From NCBI RefSeq assembly GCF_009389715.1, contig NC_052399.1, positions 30,637,146 to 30,701,145 of the forward strand: a DNA stretch of 64,000 nt, given 5' to 3'. The notes under the pieces were generated by a model. That model did no database searches. It saw nothing but the letters and a program-made list of their open reading frames with translations, and had not been told where the DNA came from. Made by a program: the position numbers and the translations under genes. Numbering within the stretch: position 1 is the first letter of the stretch; each line of letters starts with the position of its first letter. This DNA is from Phoenix dactylifera. Lineage: Eukaryota > Streptophyta > Magnoliopsida > Arecales > Arecaceae. Positions 38,740 to 50,164 of this stretch are shown here, piece by piece.

Positions 38740-39240
38740 AAAGGATGTGCGAAAATCAACCAAATGGTGAATTCATCTAAACCGATCTTTTTCAATTTGG
38801 TTTATATCTTTTTATTTTTTTATTTTAATTTAATTTGGTGCCGGTTTGAGAAAATTTTAAATTGAAAAAATCAATTCGGTTTCAATTTAAGTTTTTTAAA
38901 AATCGATTCAAAACAACCAAACTTATATGTATGTATATTTTAATTTTTTTAATTTTTTTATATTTTATTACATATAATAGAATTTTTATGTTTAAACTTA
39001 GCATAATCTATTTAGTCTGATCTATTAAACATAAAATTTTTATATTTAGACTTAGCCCAGCTTATTTAGCCCTATCTACTAAACATCTACCTAATAAATC
39101 GAATCAAATTTTTGGGATCAGATTCAAGCAGTTTTTGTAGATAGTCGAATTAGTTTTGCTTTTAGTTTTAAGAAGTTGGTTTAAATAGGTTCGATTTTGG
39201 ATATATCTCCAATCTGACTAGTGCACAACCCTAGTTATGA
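38740..39240. repeat. AT-rich old repeat with a 54-bp tandem duplication
   Basis: Words like AATTTTTAT-TTTA-ACTTAGC and TATTTAG-C-ATCTA-TAAAC recur at 38981 and 39035, a 54-bp tandem duplication. The block contains scattered AACCGA/TCGGTT words and ends in GTGCACAACCCTAG. It lies against the 5' end of the LINE and looks like a decayed element, class unknown. Confidence 0.4.
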
Positions 39241-39439
39241 CCGACTATAATAGACTTATATTGAAAATTAATATATCAAAAAATAATTTGTGTTACGCAT
39301 TTCCCATGGATAAATTAAATCGGCCAAAGCTATCCCCAGGGTCATTTTGCAAATAATATAATATGTTCTTAGGTTAATTCACAAATAGGAAAAAGGGGAG
39401 GTTTAACCCCCAATATTGGTAAAATGTTGGGTGTAGTAC

Positions 39440-40160
39440 GCTAAAAATAACTCTTCTTCTTATAGAATACTTGTTGGAATCATAAATTCAATCAAGGGGC
39501 ATTGCACTCCATGGCATTTTAGTGTAAAAAATATTATTATACTTGTTGCTGCCGAATCTGAATCGAGATAGGAGAGCAGCTTGGTCAACCTTGAGGTTGG
39601 CTTAAGGTGAGCTGCGAAGACCGATTGGGGTGTTGTGTAATGGGCTCCTTCGGAGATGGTCTGCAAAAAAGTCCGCTTGTCGAAAAGTTCCCAGTAAGGG
39701 CCCTTCAATATCTAAGTCAGAATAATTAGGCAACAATATGGAAGGAAGATGGTTTCAATAGAGGATGACTCTGTGAGTAATATTGCTCGTATTATATACT
39801 GTGTACATGAGGCTCCCCAACTGTCCTTTTATATAGGGGAGTTCACTTTATCGTTACTTGACCTAACGTGGCGTGCAATGATGGTCAAGCAACGGCTAGT
39901 AGTACGGCCATAGTGTGGGAGCTAGTCCGTATGGGCAGTAGGCAGAGCTGGTGGGGCGCGTACTATGGTATTGTCACGATTGTGGACTGTTAGAGCTGCC
40001 GGTTATTAAGATTGTCAGTCGTTGTCAACATGTATTGATTGTTCTCTTCGGTTGATGGCTCCTTTTCGTTTTGTTGGCTGCTCGACTCGGGTCAAAGTTA
40101 TTCTTTTCAATTTATGTTCGAGGTTAATATGGTAGGTCTGGTCCTAGATCAAGTATCCAA
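39440..40160 (-). mobile_element. Possible LTR fragment
   Basis: On the minus strand a clear TATA box (CCTATATAAAAGGACAG, near 39830) is followed by a leader-like sequence and a stretch near 39700-39560 with the look of a retroelement leader. No gene similarity and no paired repeat were found in the window. The call rests on promoter-like organisation only and the ends are approximate. Confidence 0.25.
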
Positions 40161-40308
40161 TGGTTAGTCTTTCCCTGTGTCTACATGCAAAAAATTTATA
40201 TCCTCTGTGCCCTCAATTTTATATCCTCACATCATCTCCTGCATCAGTGTAATATTTTATAATTCGCCATGCACACAAGTGGCGGGTGAATGTGGTGCAC
40301 GTAAGCCT

Positions 40309-40499
40309 GTCGGTCATTATATATCATCAACGTGTCATGAGAATTGTGCGTATCGAATAGCCACCAAAATCCACCGACGATAACTAATCGCAGAAATTGG
40401 GTTGTCGGTCATTATATATCATCCACGTGTCGTGAGTCTTGATCCTATAGAATCGCCTACAAAATCCGCCGACGAGGACTAATCACAGGAATTGGGTTG
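40309..40499. repeat. 95-bp tandem duplication with an ACGTGTC element
   Basis: Two head-to-tail copies (40309-40403 and 40404-40499) begin GTCGGTCATTATATATCATC and end AATTGGGTT, with about 80% identity by eye. Copy 2 has CCACGTGTCG, an ABRE-like G-box; copy 1 has CAACGTGTCA at the same place. Confidence 0.85.
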
Positions 40500-40882
40500 T
40501 GGCCCGTGGGCTCTCCACAGTGCATGGGAACGTAAACCTGACCCACCACGTAACACATGGCTGAGATCTCCGCTTGCCAAGTTAGAACTTAGAAGACCTG
40601 CCAAACTCAACTTTGCCGGCCTTTGTCATTGCGGTTGGACCAAATAATTGGCACAAAAGTAGATGCACACGAAGACTTGGGATTTCCCAACCCAATCTCC
40701 ATGCGCCATGCACGCACAAGCATCAGTCTGTCCTCTTCCAACGTGTCCTTCCCTTGCCCATCACGCAACATTAACATTTGGGCCCGGAAGGGAGAGTGAG
40801 GTCTCTTCCTGTCCTCATATATTACCACAACCCATCCTCTCTATTTCTCTGTGTCTGCCGCCCAAAGGCCAAAGCCATCTCA

Positions 40883-40920
<38 letters not shown>

Positions 40921-42960
40921 ACACTATCTCTTTGTGTCAAAGAACTGGAAGTATGCAAGTTGGAGGTGGTTCGGTACTGCATGCAACATGCTTCTTGTAG
41001 GTGAGGGACTGTTTTAGCTCTTCTACTATGGCAGTAGTTACTGGCTCAAGTCTCAAGAAGATAACCCCAACAAATGAAAAATTATATCCGACACCATTAT
41101 AAGGCGGTGCACCACACTTAGTGTAATATATATATATTTTTCCTCAGAAAATATAGCTAGGCATCCAGCTTTCTACTACAATATATATTCGGCATCTAGA
41201 TCCATATATACTTAAATGACTCATAAATTATTGATTTTCTAGGTAGGTCCATACTTAAGAAATGGAGGTGTTTATTTGTTCTTGTGAATCCACCACAAAA
41301 TTAGGTTAAGGTGGGGTCTTGATGGAAGCTAGCAGATCCTCAACCCAACAACTTGGTTCCATGGCACATTTTCATAGGGAGAGAAAACTTCAATCACCTG
41401 GATGAACTGAATAAAACACAAAGTTGCAGAATAATGAAAGCTGGCCGCGTTTTTCTGCAACAATGTTTGTGGAGGAATTGCTCTACATTCCGAGAGCCCC
41501 TAAGCCTTATAGCTTCTTCACCAAGCAATGAGGATAGACCATATTGGCACCATGTAGTTGTTAATATGTGCTTCCATTACCAAATAAGATTTAGTATAAG
41601 ATTTGGGGATTGAAGTAGAGACCTGGATAACGATCATGCGCCCTTTTTGTTTGAAAAAAAAGTTATCATACAAATTTGCCATTTGGCTTACTAGTCCAAC
41701 AAACCCAATTCATAATTCATCAGGGAAAAATATAAATTGCTGATATCAAATGAACCTAATAGGTGGATCCTTCATTCGGACCAAATTTGAAAAATCAATG
41801 TTGATTTGAATTTCGTAAATAAATCAGACTAAGTTTTTACGAAAACAAGTTTTAGGCTAGCTTGGAACCATGTATCAGCCTTTGAGTTCTCAAATCATAT
41901 TAGGTTACATATCAAAGAGCATCACATCTAGAAATGGTTTGAAAAAGGAAAGATAAAAGAAAATTCCATGTTGAGATGCAGATAGACCTAGCTTAGGCCA
42001 GTATTTCCTAGAATTTTGAATAGGGGAAGCCCGATCATGTCCATAGTTACTTCTTGCATTTACCATAGTTACACTCTTAAATATTAGGGCAAATTATGAA
42101 GAAAGTTAAAGATGTAATGATAAATTTATGAAGGCAGCAAAGAGGAAAAAAATATTAAAAAGTGTGAGAATCTAGCGTATACTTAGTGTCATATCGATTA
42201 TGTACTGACTAAATTTTGAATATTTATATAGAACTAAAGATTTCAAATAATACCTTACAATTAGTATTTTTCGATTAGATCATGAGTTGTTACGCAAATC
42301 GGACTCGGTTCACAGCTTAAGTGGACTAAAGGACATAAATATAGACCTATTTAGATATATGTGTTAGTCTCACATTAACCATGCATCACCTTATGGCACA
42401 TCTCTACTCCATTTGTTTCCTCCTCTTTTTTTTAATCAACAAACATTAAATTCTCTTTCCTTTCTTATTCTTCTTGTGCGGTTACTAAGCATTAACCACA
42501 GTATTCGCGGCCTCCCGGGGTAGCCTAAAAACGGTCGGCGCAGTTTGATTGACTAAAAAGGGCTCATCAAAATACCGCCACTACCCCAAGTATCGGTCTA
42601 ATTTTCCCATCAGGAGAGGACTATTCGGTCATTTCAACTTCCAGCGATACGCTTCGTACAGCCGTTATCGTCCTGCGTACTTCCAACAATGACAGTTTTA
42701 CTTTGTATTAACCTCCCAAATTTCCGGGAGATTCTCGCAATTAACCGCCAAAAATCAGATTTCCAATTCAGCCCATCCACGCTTCTCGCCTAATTCTCGC
42801 TATCGTTTCTGGTTTTTTGGTTGTAAAAGTGGGAGAAGGATAGGGGCATTGTCGCCATTTTGGTACGTAGTTTAAAGCGCTCGTACGGTAGGGACCGGTG
42901 GACCGGCGGAGATTCTTCCTTTTCCGTTCCGTTCTCTTTCTACCGTTACGTTTTAATATT
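40500..42960. other. Gene-less DNA; a possible unannotated promoter near 40800
   Basis: Around 40680-40930 there are CATGCA (RY-type) words, a CATATATTA box and then a CT microsatellite (40887-40916), an arrangement often seen at plant transcription starts. The only open frames are short and unfamiliar, so no gene is called. 41000-42480 is AT-rich with nothing recognised. 42480-42960 grades into the SINAT promoter. Confidence 0.35.
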
Positions 42961-42979
42961 CCTCCGTCCCCTCTTTCCC

Positions 42980-43104
42980 TCTCGCCGTCTCCTAAATCCT
43001 AATAAATTCGGGAGCGGATAACGAGGGGAAAAGAAGAGAGAAAATTGACGATTTAAAGGGGGAAAAGAGGAGCGATTTTCTTCGGTTCTTCTTCGAATCC
43101 ATTG
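42980..43104 (+). promoter_or_regulatory. Candidate non-coding leader exon of the SINAT gene
   Basis: Purine-rich leader-like sequence ending at a good donor, ATTG|GTAAATTT (exon end 43104). The matching acceptor is ATGCAG at 46071-46076, giving a leader intron of about 3 kb. The upstream 500 bases are GC-richer than their surroundings. The exact start of transcription is not visible. Confidence 0.45.
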
Positions 43105-45681
43105 GTAAATTTTTGTTTTGAAATCTATGCATTTTGAGGTGTTCTTTTGGATTCGTTTGTCGTTCTTTTTTTTTTTTTTCCCATTTTTATGAATATGGTT
43201 GGGATCTTGAAGGAGATCTTGGATTGGGGTTTGTGCTCCTAAAGATTAGATATTGCCTCTTGTTTTGTAGTTTTTCTTGTCACATTTTCTTGATCTATGT
43301 TTTTGTTTTCTTTGAATGATGGATTCAATTGCAGTTTGGGATCTCGCGTAACTTGAAATGGTGGAGGGTATCGGATTTATCCGGGAATTATTGGAAAAAT
43401 TTGGATTTCTGGTCTGGTGCTTCTGTGTTCATTCTTTAATTCTTGAAATATCGGGCCCCATTTTTGATTTGCCATGAGACAGTTTTTTTTTAGGGCCAAA
43501 AAGGAGTTTTTTTGTTTTTGTTTGTTGTTTCTTTCTTTTTTGTTGTTGTCTTTATAGATATTAGAACTTCTTGATCTTTCAATATAGGTAATATTGTACG
43601 TTTTTGAATTTTTTGATCTTGATCGGTTACAACTTAAGGATGTTTGATGCCATTAAGTATTAGGGTGCTAATTAAAATTTCTCGAGGAATCTTTTTTTCC
43701 CCCTCTGTAATAGGCCTTTGATTTTTTTCCCCTCTATGGAATCTATTTATCGAGGCAACTGCTTGACTTTGTTGCTTCTACAAGATCTTAACCTGTTATC
43801 CTCTGCATAAAAGAGGGAACCAACTGGATCATGTTTGGAGGTTATGTGGTAGAGAAGTTCAGGTCACTTCTTTCCAGTATGTTGTCCTTTTCAATGCATT
43901 GAGGTTGGTTATTCTATTTGCTTAGCATACATATCCTGTCCCCTTTATGTAAGCATTGAATCAGAACCAATGAGTTTATAGAGGAGTTAGCTCCCAGTTG
44001 AAAATGCCTTGTATGCTGATAGGTGGGAAATTTGGAAGGAATGCAATATGGAGATTTTCTAAGGAAAGCTCAACCTCCCAAGAGAATTGGTGCAGATGAC
44101 TTTTTGGAAAATGGCATGAGGACGAGAGTGGATCTTTTTCCAAGTACTGATAGTACAAAAGTTTGATTTGGATGATGGAGAATCAGCAATAGTGATCTGG
44201 AATTGCACAAGGGTCCATTAAACCGACAAGTTCTGAGGACATTTAAGCGTAAGGACTGAAAACATCTTCTTTGCTCTTCTACATGGATAACCATCTGGTT
44301 CTTCTTGTCTTTCTTTAATGACTTGGTCAACATATTGTCTATTTTTTTTTTCATTTGTTATGAAGTCAGTTAGGTTGCTTAGGGATCCTTTTAGAACATC
44401 CTTTATGGAGATAGTCTGTTAGGTTGCTTAGGTTTTTTCATTGGTGTGACTCCAAACTCCAAATTGGTAGTAAGATAATTTTAGTGTGACCTCTATGGGG
44501 CAAATGTCTTGTCTGAGTATTTCAAGTGATTAAGATGAAAGAGTCTTCCATTTTGACCATCTGACAATAAGAAGTTGACATCACCATTTTTTGCTGCCGC
44601 CTGATTTATAAACTTAACAGAATTTACTGCAATTTGTCAAGGCCTAAATAACTTCTCTTTAGAATTTTTTTTGACATCGTCATAAATTAACAAATTTAAA
44701 GCTTTAACTCCTTGTGAGGTAGCCTGATGTTATATGAGATTATATGTGTTTTAAACATCAACATATGCAGTATGAAAATTCCCATACAATTTTAATACAA
44801 GTGAAATAGCTATACTATTTGTTATTCTAATAAGTTTCTGGGAGAAATACCAGCATAACTTTTTCTGAGCCCTATATAGATGAACTCTAGTGTGGGAAAA
44901 AGATTTGGATTTACTATTGTATTTTATTAGCATACGTGAACATTTTGTATCTGATCCCATGTGAAAACTGAAATGAACAATACAATCGATTCTCTTTGCT
45001 GTAGTGGCTGCTGATGATCTCTATTGGTTAGAAAATTTGTCTTTTTTTATCTAGGAAGTTTACTCTCTCCAGTGTCTTGTTGGGTTGTTGCATTGGCATT
45101 GGGAACCAAATTGAACCCACATGCCTTTTTTTGTTAAATAAATTTATTGCTAGTACTAGTCAAATTTTGAATTAGTTTAAGTTACAGAACATTCATCTAT
45201 AGCAACCATCTCAAACCTGCACAATGAAATTCCTAAGGGGTTCACCATCTTGTTTCTCCGTCAGCTTTTTCTCTTTATGTATATGTACGACATTGTATAC
45301 TTGGTGCTTCAATGACATAATCTACATTAGTTTGCTTTTGCATGTTAGCATGTGCTGCATGAAATAGAAAGAAATAGGCAATTCTGGTGTATCTGGAGAT
45401 TAATTATTATTTGTACAGATTTCAGTCAAAAGAGAATTTAGAGATCGAAATAGACAAGCTATTTGTGCTTGCCAATCCAATTAATTTAAACATAGAGTCA
45501 TGTTCATAAAATTTGTCTAAGAATGAAGGGCCTTGAGAGAGATCAAACGGTTCGTAAATGGCTTAATTGCTAGTGCTGCACTCCTCCCTAAGGAGGCCCT
45601 CCAATTTATTTAGATATAAATGCTGCATATTCTGCTGGTCATCATTTATTTCATGTCAATCTGCAAGTAACAGGCTGACTA

Positions 45682-45835
45682 TTTTTTTTTTTTTTTTGAG
45701 AGAGAGACCCATATGTCCTATAACTAACTAGGTCCCGGTACTTGGAGATGCACCATCAAAGATTCGAACCCAAAATCTTTGGTTGCTATGCAAAGAGTTA
45801 TGATCACGGGGGCAAGCCCTAGTTCATGATAGACT
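45682..45835 (-). mobile_element. tRNA-derived SINE candidate in SINAT intron 1
   Basis: On the minus strand a pol III B-box GGTTCGAATC (45770-45761) lies downstream of a tRNA-like stretch, and the unit ends in GAGAGAGA-type sequence and a poly(A) run (T run at 45682-45697 on the plus strand). Flanks look alike (GGCTGACTATTTT left, AGACTGATTTTTT right) and could be a decayed target duplication. The A-box is not clear. Confidence 0.45.
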
Positions 45836-46084
45836 GATTTTTTTTAGCAATGGTGACCTGGTTGCTTTAAATTCTTTTTCTTTTTCTTTGATTAGTCACT
45901 AGTTTGTGATTTGTTAAACTCCATCTTTTATTGCTTCCCTGAAGAAGCATGTAAAGCTTGTGAAGTACATCTGAGTGAGAGAGATTGTCGGTATTACGTT
46001 GTATTTTTGCAAATATGCTACAGTTGTAGATTTTTTTTCTAATTTATATCATATTCATAGTCATCACAAAATGCAGGTCCCTGG

Positions 46085-46132
46085 ATGACTACAACTGCCA
46101 TGAGTTCCACTGGACTGATGTATGAGAGTTAA
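46085..46132 (+). CDS. Upstream ORF overlapping the SINAT start
   Basis: Fifteen codons, MTTTAMSSTGLMYES and a TAA stop, in the leader directly after the acceptor at 46076. The frame differs from that of the main protein and overlaps its first ATG by 11 bases. It holds three in-frame ATGs. An overlapping upstream ORF would be expected to reduce initiation at 46122 or favour later in-frame ATGs; whether it is translated is unknown. Confidence 0.4.
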   Translation: MTTTAMSSTGLMYES

Positions 46133-47399
46133 AAATGAAAGGCGGCTTTTCTTCCATGAGCATGACAAGATGACCTATCTCAAGATGGGGAGAAAACAGA
46201 TGTTCCCTGGCTCATCTTCTGCTATTCAGTCAAAAAATATGGATGAATCAACTTCAGTATCTGGGGATTCTAACTGCGAATTGATCAGTTCAAACGAGCA
46301 GGCTTCCCCTCAGCCTAAAGTACCGCATGGAAAAAAGTCTATTGTACTCCGTAACAGTGATATAGATGGATTGTTAGAGTGTCCTGTTTGCAGCAATTTA
46401 ATGTTTCCACCTATTCAGCAGGTGTGTGTGGATCTCAGCTTCATATACCCTGGGGGCATGTGGATTTCTTCTGTTATTCCAGCTAATTCAAGCTTATCTA
46501 CTGAATGCTCTTTTCGAATGGTTTAACTCCTTTGATTTTATTCATGCAGTGTCCAAGTGGGCATACCCTGTGCCTTTCCTGCAAGAACAAAGTCAATAAT
46601 AAGTGTCCAATATGCAGAAAGGAAATTGGCAATATAAGATGTTTAGCACTCGAGAAGCTGGCTCTCTCTCTCCACGTGCCATGCGCATACCATCACCTAG
46701 GCTGTGAGGAAATGTTTCCCTATTACAGCAAGCCGAAACATGAAGCACAGTGTGTTTACAGGCCATATGCATGCCCGCATCCGGGTTCGGAGTGTCCCTT
46801 CACAGGAGGTATCCCTGCCCTTTTGTGGCATCTCCGAGAGAGCCATAAGGTGGATCTTCAAGCAGGTTGCACCTTCAATCATCGATATGTGAAGCAGGAC
46901 CCATGTTCGGTGGACAATGTATCATGGACGCTAACAGTAAGCTCGACATTCTTTCCTGCAAGAAATTTTTATGTTTGTGAATGTTACTCACGAAATATAA
47001 GTCAGTCTCGTCGATGCTGATCATTATTGTTTGTGCTACCTCCAGCTTTTCAGCTGCTTCGGCCACTATTTCTGTCTGCATTTTGAAGCATTTCTGTTAG
47101 GATGCGAGCCAGTTTACATGGCCTTCCTCCGTTTCATAGGCGAGGAATCTGAAGCAAGGATGTTTGGGTATTGCCTTGAGGTTGGTGGTAGTGGAAGGAA
47201 GCTGGCATGGCAGGGAGTGCCTCAGAGCATCCGGACCCACCACAGGACAGTCCGTGACAGCAACGATGGCCTCATAGTTCAGAGGAGCCTGGCTCTCTAC
47301 TTCTCAGGTGGCAATCGGAAGGAGTTGAAGCTGAGAGTCACAGGCAGGATTTGGAGGGAGATCCCGAGAAGGGAGAATGGAGGAGACAGCGAAAAGTGA
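46122..47399 (+). CDS. E3 ubiquitin-protein ligase, SINAT / seven-in-absentia type
   Basis: RING E3 ligase that ubiquitinates substrate proteins for proteasomal breakdown. Exons 46122-46421, 46550-46936, 47046-47399 give 346 aa in consistent phase. The RING is C87-x2-C90, C101, H105, C108, C111, C119-x2-C122 (CPVC...CPSGH...CPIC). The SIAH-type zinc finger follows (about 136-195: LGCEEMFPYYSKPKHEAQC, GGIPALLWHLRESHK). Then comes the conserved dimerisation and substrate-binding domain (CTFNHRYVK, HFEAFLLG, YMAFLRFIGEESEA, LEVGGSGRKLAWQGVP, LALYFSGG, ELKLRVTGRIW). Unlike classical SINAT1-5 it ends with a short charged tail after GRIW, and its first 80 residues are not the usual N-terminus. The start is uncertain: ATG codons also occur in frame at residues 17, 22 and 27, and an upstream ORF overlaps the first ATG. 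Which SINAT paralog it represents cannot be decided here. Confidence 0.92.
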
Positions 47400-49130
47400 G
47401 ATACTATAGAGCTGTGCATGCTGTATTCTTTCATAAAAAAGTGAAAGCTCTACCATCTTATTAGCTACATTCCATGAATGGAGCCTTTCAGAGAAATGTT
47501 ATATTGCAGCAGATGAGATTGAATCTAGTTGGGAGGTCTGGAAACTGCACTCGATCGCAAATTTCTCCATCACAGCCTCCCTGGGTAACTACACTGTTTT
47601 ATTTTCTGTTGGCTCCCAAAGAGGACAAGGTTTAAATGCATACTGTTGGAATGCAAAAGTAGCAAGCGTCTGTTTGGATATGATTGGTTTGAAAATTTTG
47701 CAATAATCATAGCCGCCTTTCTAGCTCGCATCTTCTAAAGGCCTGCTCATATTCTAACCCAAGTCCTGATGGAAGGTGTTTGGTTGATGGAGTTATGTTT
47801 AAATGGGCAGCTTAGTCCATAAATTCTGTAAGATTTTCTGTTTATTTCTATGGAAATATCCAAATAGATCCTAGTTAGGAAGGGCTACTTTTAGTTGAAC
47901 TGGATTCGATGATATTTTATGATTCAATATAATGTTTTGCTAGTGCAATAGAAAAACAGAAAAGAAAAGTTTCCATGTGGTATATCGCATCGGTCACCTT
48001 GCTTAAAAAGGAGCAATAAGAGTATACCACACAGCGTCGTATTCTAATTTCTCCCTTGGAATTAAAATGGTGAATTGTACAGCAGCATGAACTTGTGCCA
48101 TGTAATGAAGCAACGTGGCTCGTGGAAGACGATGGTCGAGTCATCTTCTTCTAATTTTTAAGCTACCACAGCACTCCTCTTGAGTTGCCTAAATATTTTT
48201 GTGAATGCAATGGAATACACCATTCAAGGTTGAGACATGGAAGCTCCACATAGGTGTAATGAAAGTTCGGAGGGTCATGATGACCTGCATATTTGGAAAT
48301 CTATATGTTGTGATTGGTTTTCCATGTGGTTAACTTGTTGGCAAGAAAGTGAATCAACAAGCTATGAGAAAACTTTTTGTTCCTTCGATTTTTTTTTTTT
48401 TTAATGAGGATGGCTCTTAAACTGATACATACATGATTCAATCTCAAATCACTTGGTTCAACCATCTATTTCCAGTAGATAAGCTTGCAGCTCTAAAATA
48501 TGCTTCTTTACTTGGATATCACTCTTTTACCTGATAATTACTGAAAATTATTCCAAAAATATGTCAGTAGGCAAAAAGTTGATGCCTGATATGAAACAAT
48601 AGGGCTCCTCGCATATATTTATATAATTCTCTTGCAAAGGGCTCTAACCATCCATGTGCGCTTTCACCTCTACTTTGAAGCTTTTAGGAGATCTTTTTGC
48701 ATATTGGTTCCTACAATCTATTGTATTTGTTTATTGATCCCTCTTATGCATATTAATCCTTCATTGATTACATCATGAAATTTCAATTATTTATAGGATA
48801 TATAGAAGAACATGTAAAAATAAAAATGCAAACACAATAATCCAAATTAGATTTTTTTCTAAATGAAAATGAATTGTGCTTCAAAAGATTAAACTAACAC
48901 CATTAAAGGAAATTGTGGAAGCTAAACACTATTAGAGGAATAAGCTAAGAATATTCAATTCAGATTTGGTTTAATAAATGTAAAGAGTCACGCAATTTGA
49001 GAGATTAATATGCAAAAAGCTGTAGCAACTAACGTATAAAAGAAGTCCAAGTATTATCAATTTTTAATTTGTGGTAAAAAGAATTTTCTTTTGAGGAAAA
49101 CCTAAAAAGGAGAATATACGTAAGTAGATT
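47400..49130. other. SINAT 3' region and SPP upstream region
   Basis: AT-rich, with short open frames only. The first few hundred bases should be the SINAT 3' untranslated region. No RNA gene or mobile element recognised. Confidence 0.4.
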
Positions 49131-49263
49131 CCTGATCGTCGTCGCGGTCGCTTTGCACCGCTAACGAAGCGCCAAGGAATTTGGATCGAAACACATTCCC
49201 TTCTCCTGACGATAACAGAAGGAAAAAGGTCCATCTCGATCGCGAATCACTTGGTTTCCCGTG
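49131..49263 (+). promoter_or_regulatory. Candidate non-coding leader exon of SPP
   Basis: A GC-richer stretch with several CG words ends at a donor after TTTCCCGTG (exon end 49263). The next acceptor that leads into the SPP coding frame is TTGACAG at 50143-50149, 15 bases before the start codon, so the leader intron would be about 0.9 kb. The 5' boundary is approximate. Confidence 0.45.
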
Positions 49264-50164
49264 GTAATCCTCCTCTCCTTCTTTACCTTTCTCGATCCTA
49301 TATTCCTATGGCTTCTTAGCTTTCGATTTTCCCCTCTTTTTCATGCCCTTTTTTTAAGGCGAAAAAAAAACTAGATCTTGTTTTCGGATTTATTGAAGTA
49401 AATGCCGCGATTTAGTGGATTTCTCTTTCCCCCGCTTTGTTCGCCAAAAAGAAGACATCTTGATGAGCTGTGATATGAATGATTGGATTCCCTTTGAACT
49501 GTTGGATTTCGTAAAAAATTTAGATAGAAAGTCATGCTTTTTGTTGAAGTGTAAGGGTTTTCGATCTTGGATCCATGATTTCTGTGTGTTAGTAGTGCAG
49601 CATGCACTTCCTCGGAATTTGGTTCGCGATTTTTTAGAGAGTGAATTCTTCCCTTTTCCGTAAGTAGCGTTTGGAGTAAGACAGCGATTAGAATGCGGCA
49701 TATTCCAGGAATACATTATCTTTCTTTTTAATCTATTTTGGTGACGTATAAAATTGAAAAAAGTGATAATTTATGTTTGAAACCAATGTTAATGCATCAA
49801 TTATAATCAATAACAATTGTTCTGATTATGAGCTGAAAGTTGTTATGGTTAATCATTTTGCATTTGTTTTTTTTTTTCTTTTTAATTTTTCTGTAGTTAA
49901 ACTCAAACATATTTCCCAACATGCAACCTGCTTTCAGTTATCATGGAGACGAAATAAGCCATCTTGAATGGTTATCTCTTGTCAATTCCTGCATAGAGGC
50001 TATCGAAGTGCAGACTGATAGGGTCAAGATAAAATCAATGCATTCTTGACAAAGATGGGAATATTATCAAAGTCTGATGCATGATTGCATGAGTTGTTGG
50101 ATTTTTTCAATCTGCCTAGAAAGTTTAATCATGTTGTTTGAATTGACAGTCATAGCTAGACAGC

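Noticed and set aside
40663-41017. Two overlapping open frames (113 and 79 codons) across a CT microsatellite
   Set aside because: SLSLSL runs come from the repeat. No similarity; kept only as a possible unannotated transcript start.
44070-44354. Minus-strand open frames of 94 and 60 codons in SINAT intron 1
   Set aside because: No similarity and no splice context; the region is intronic to the leader of SINAT.
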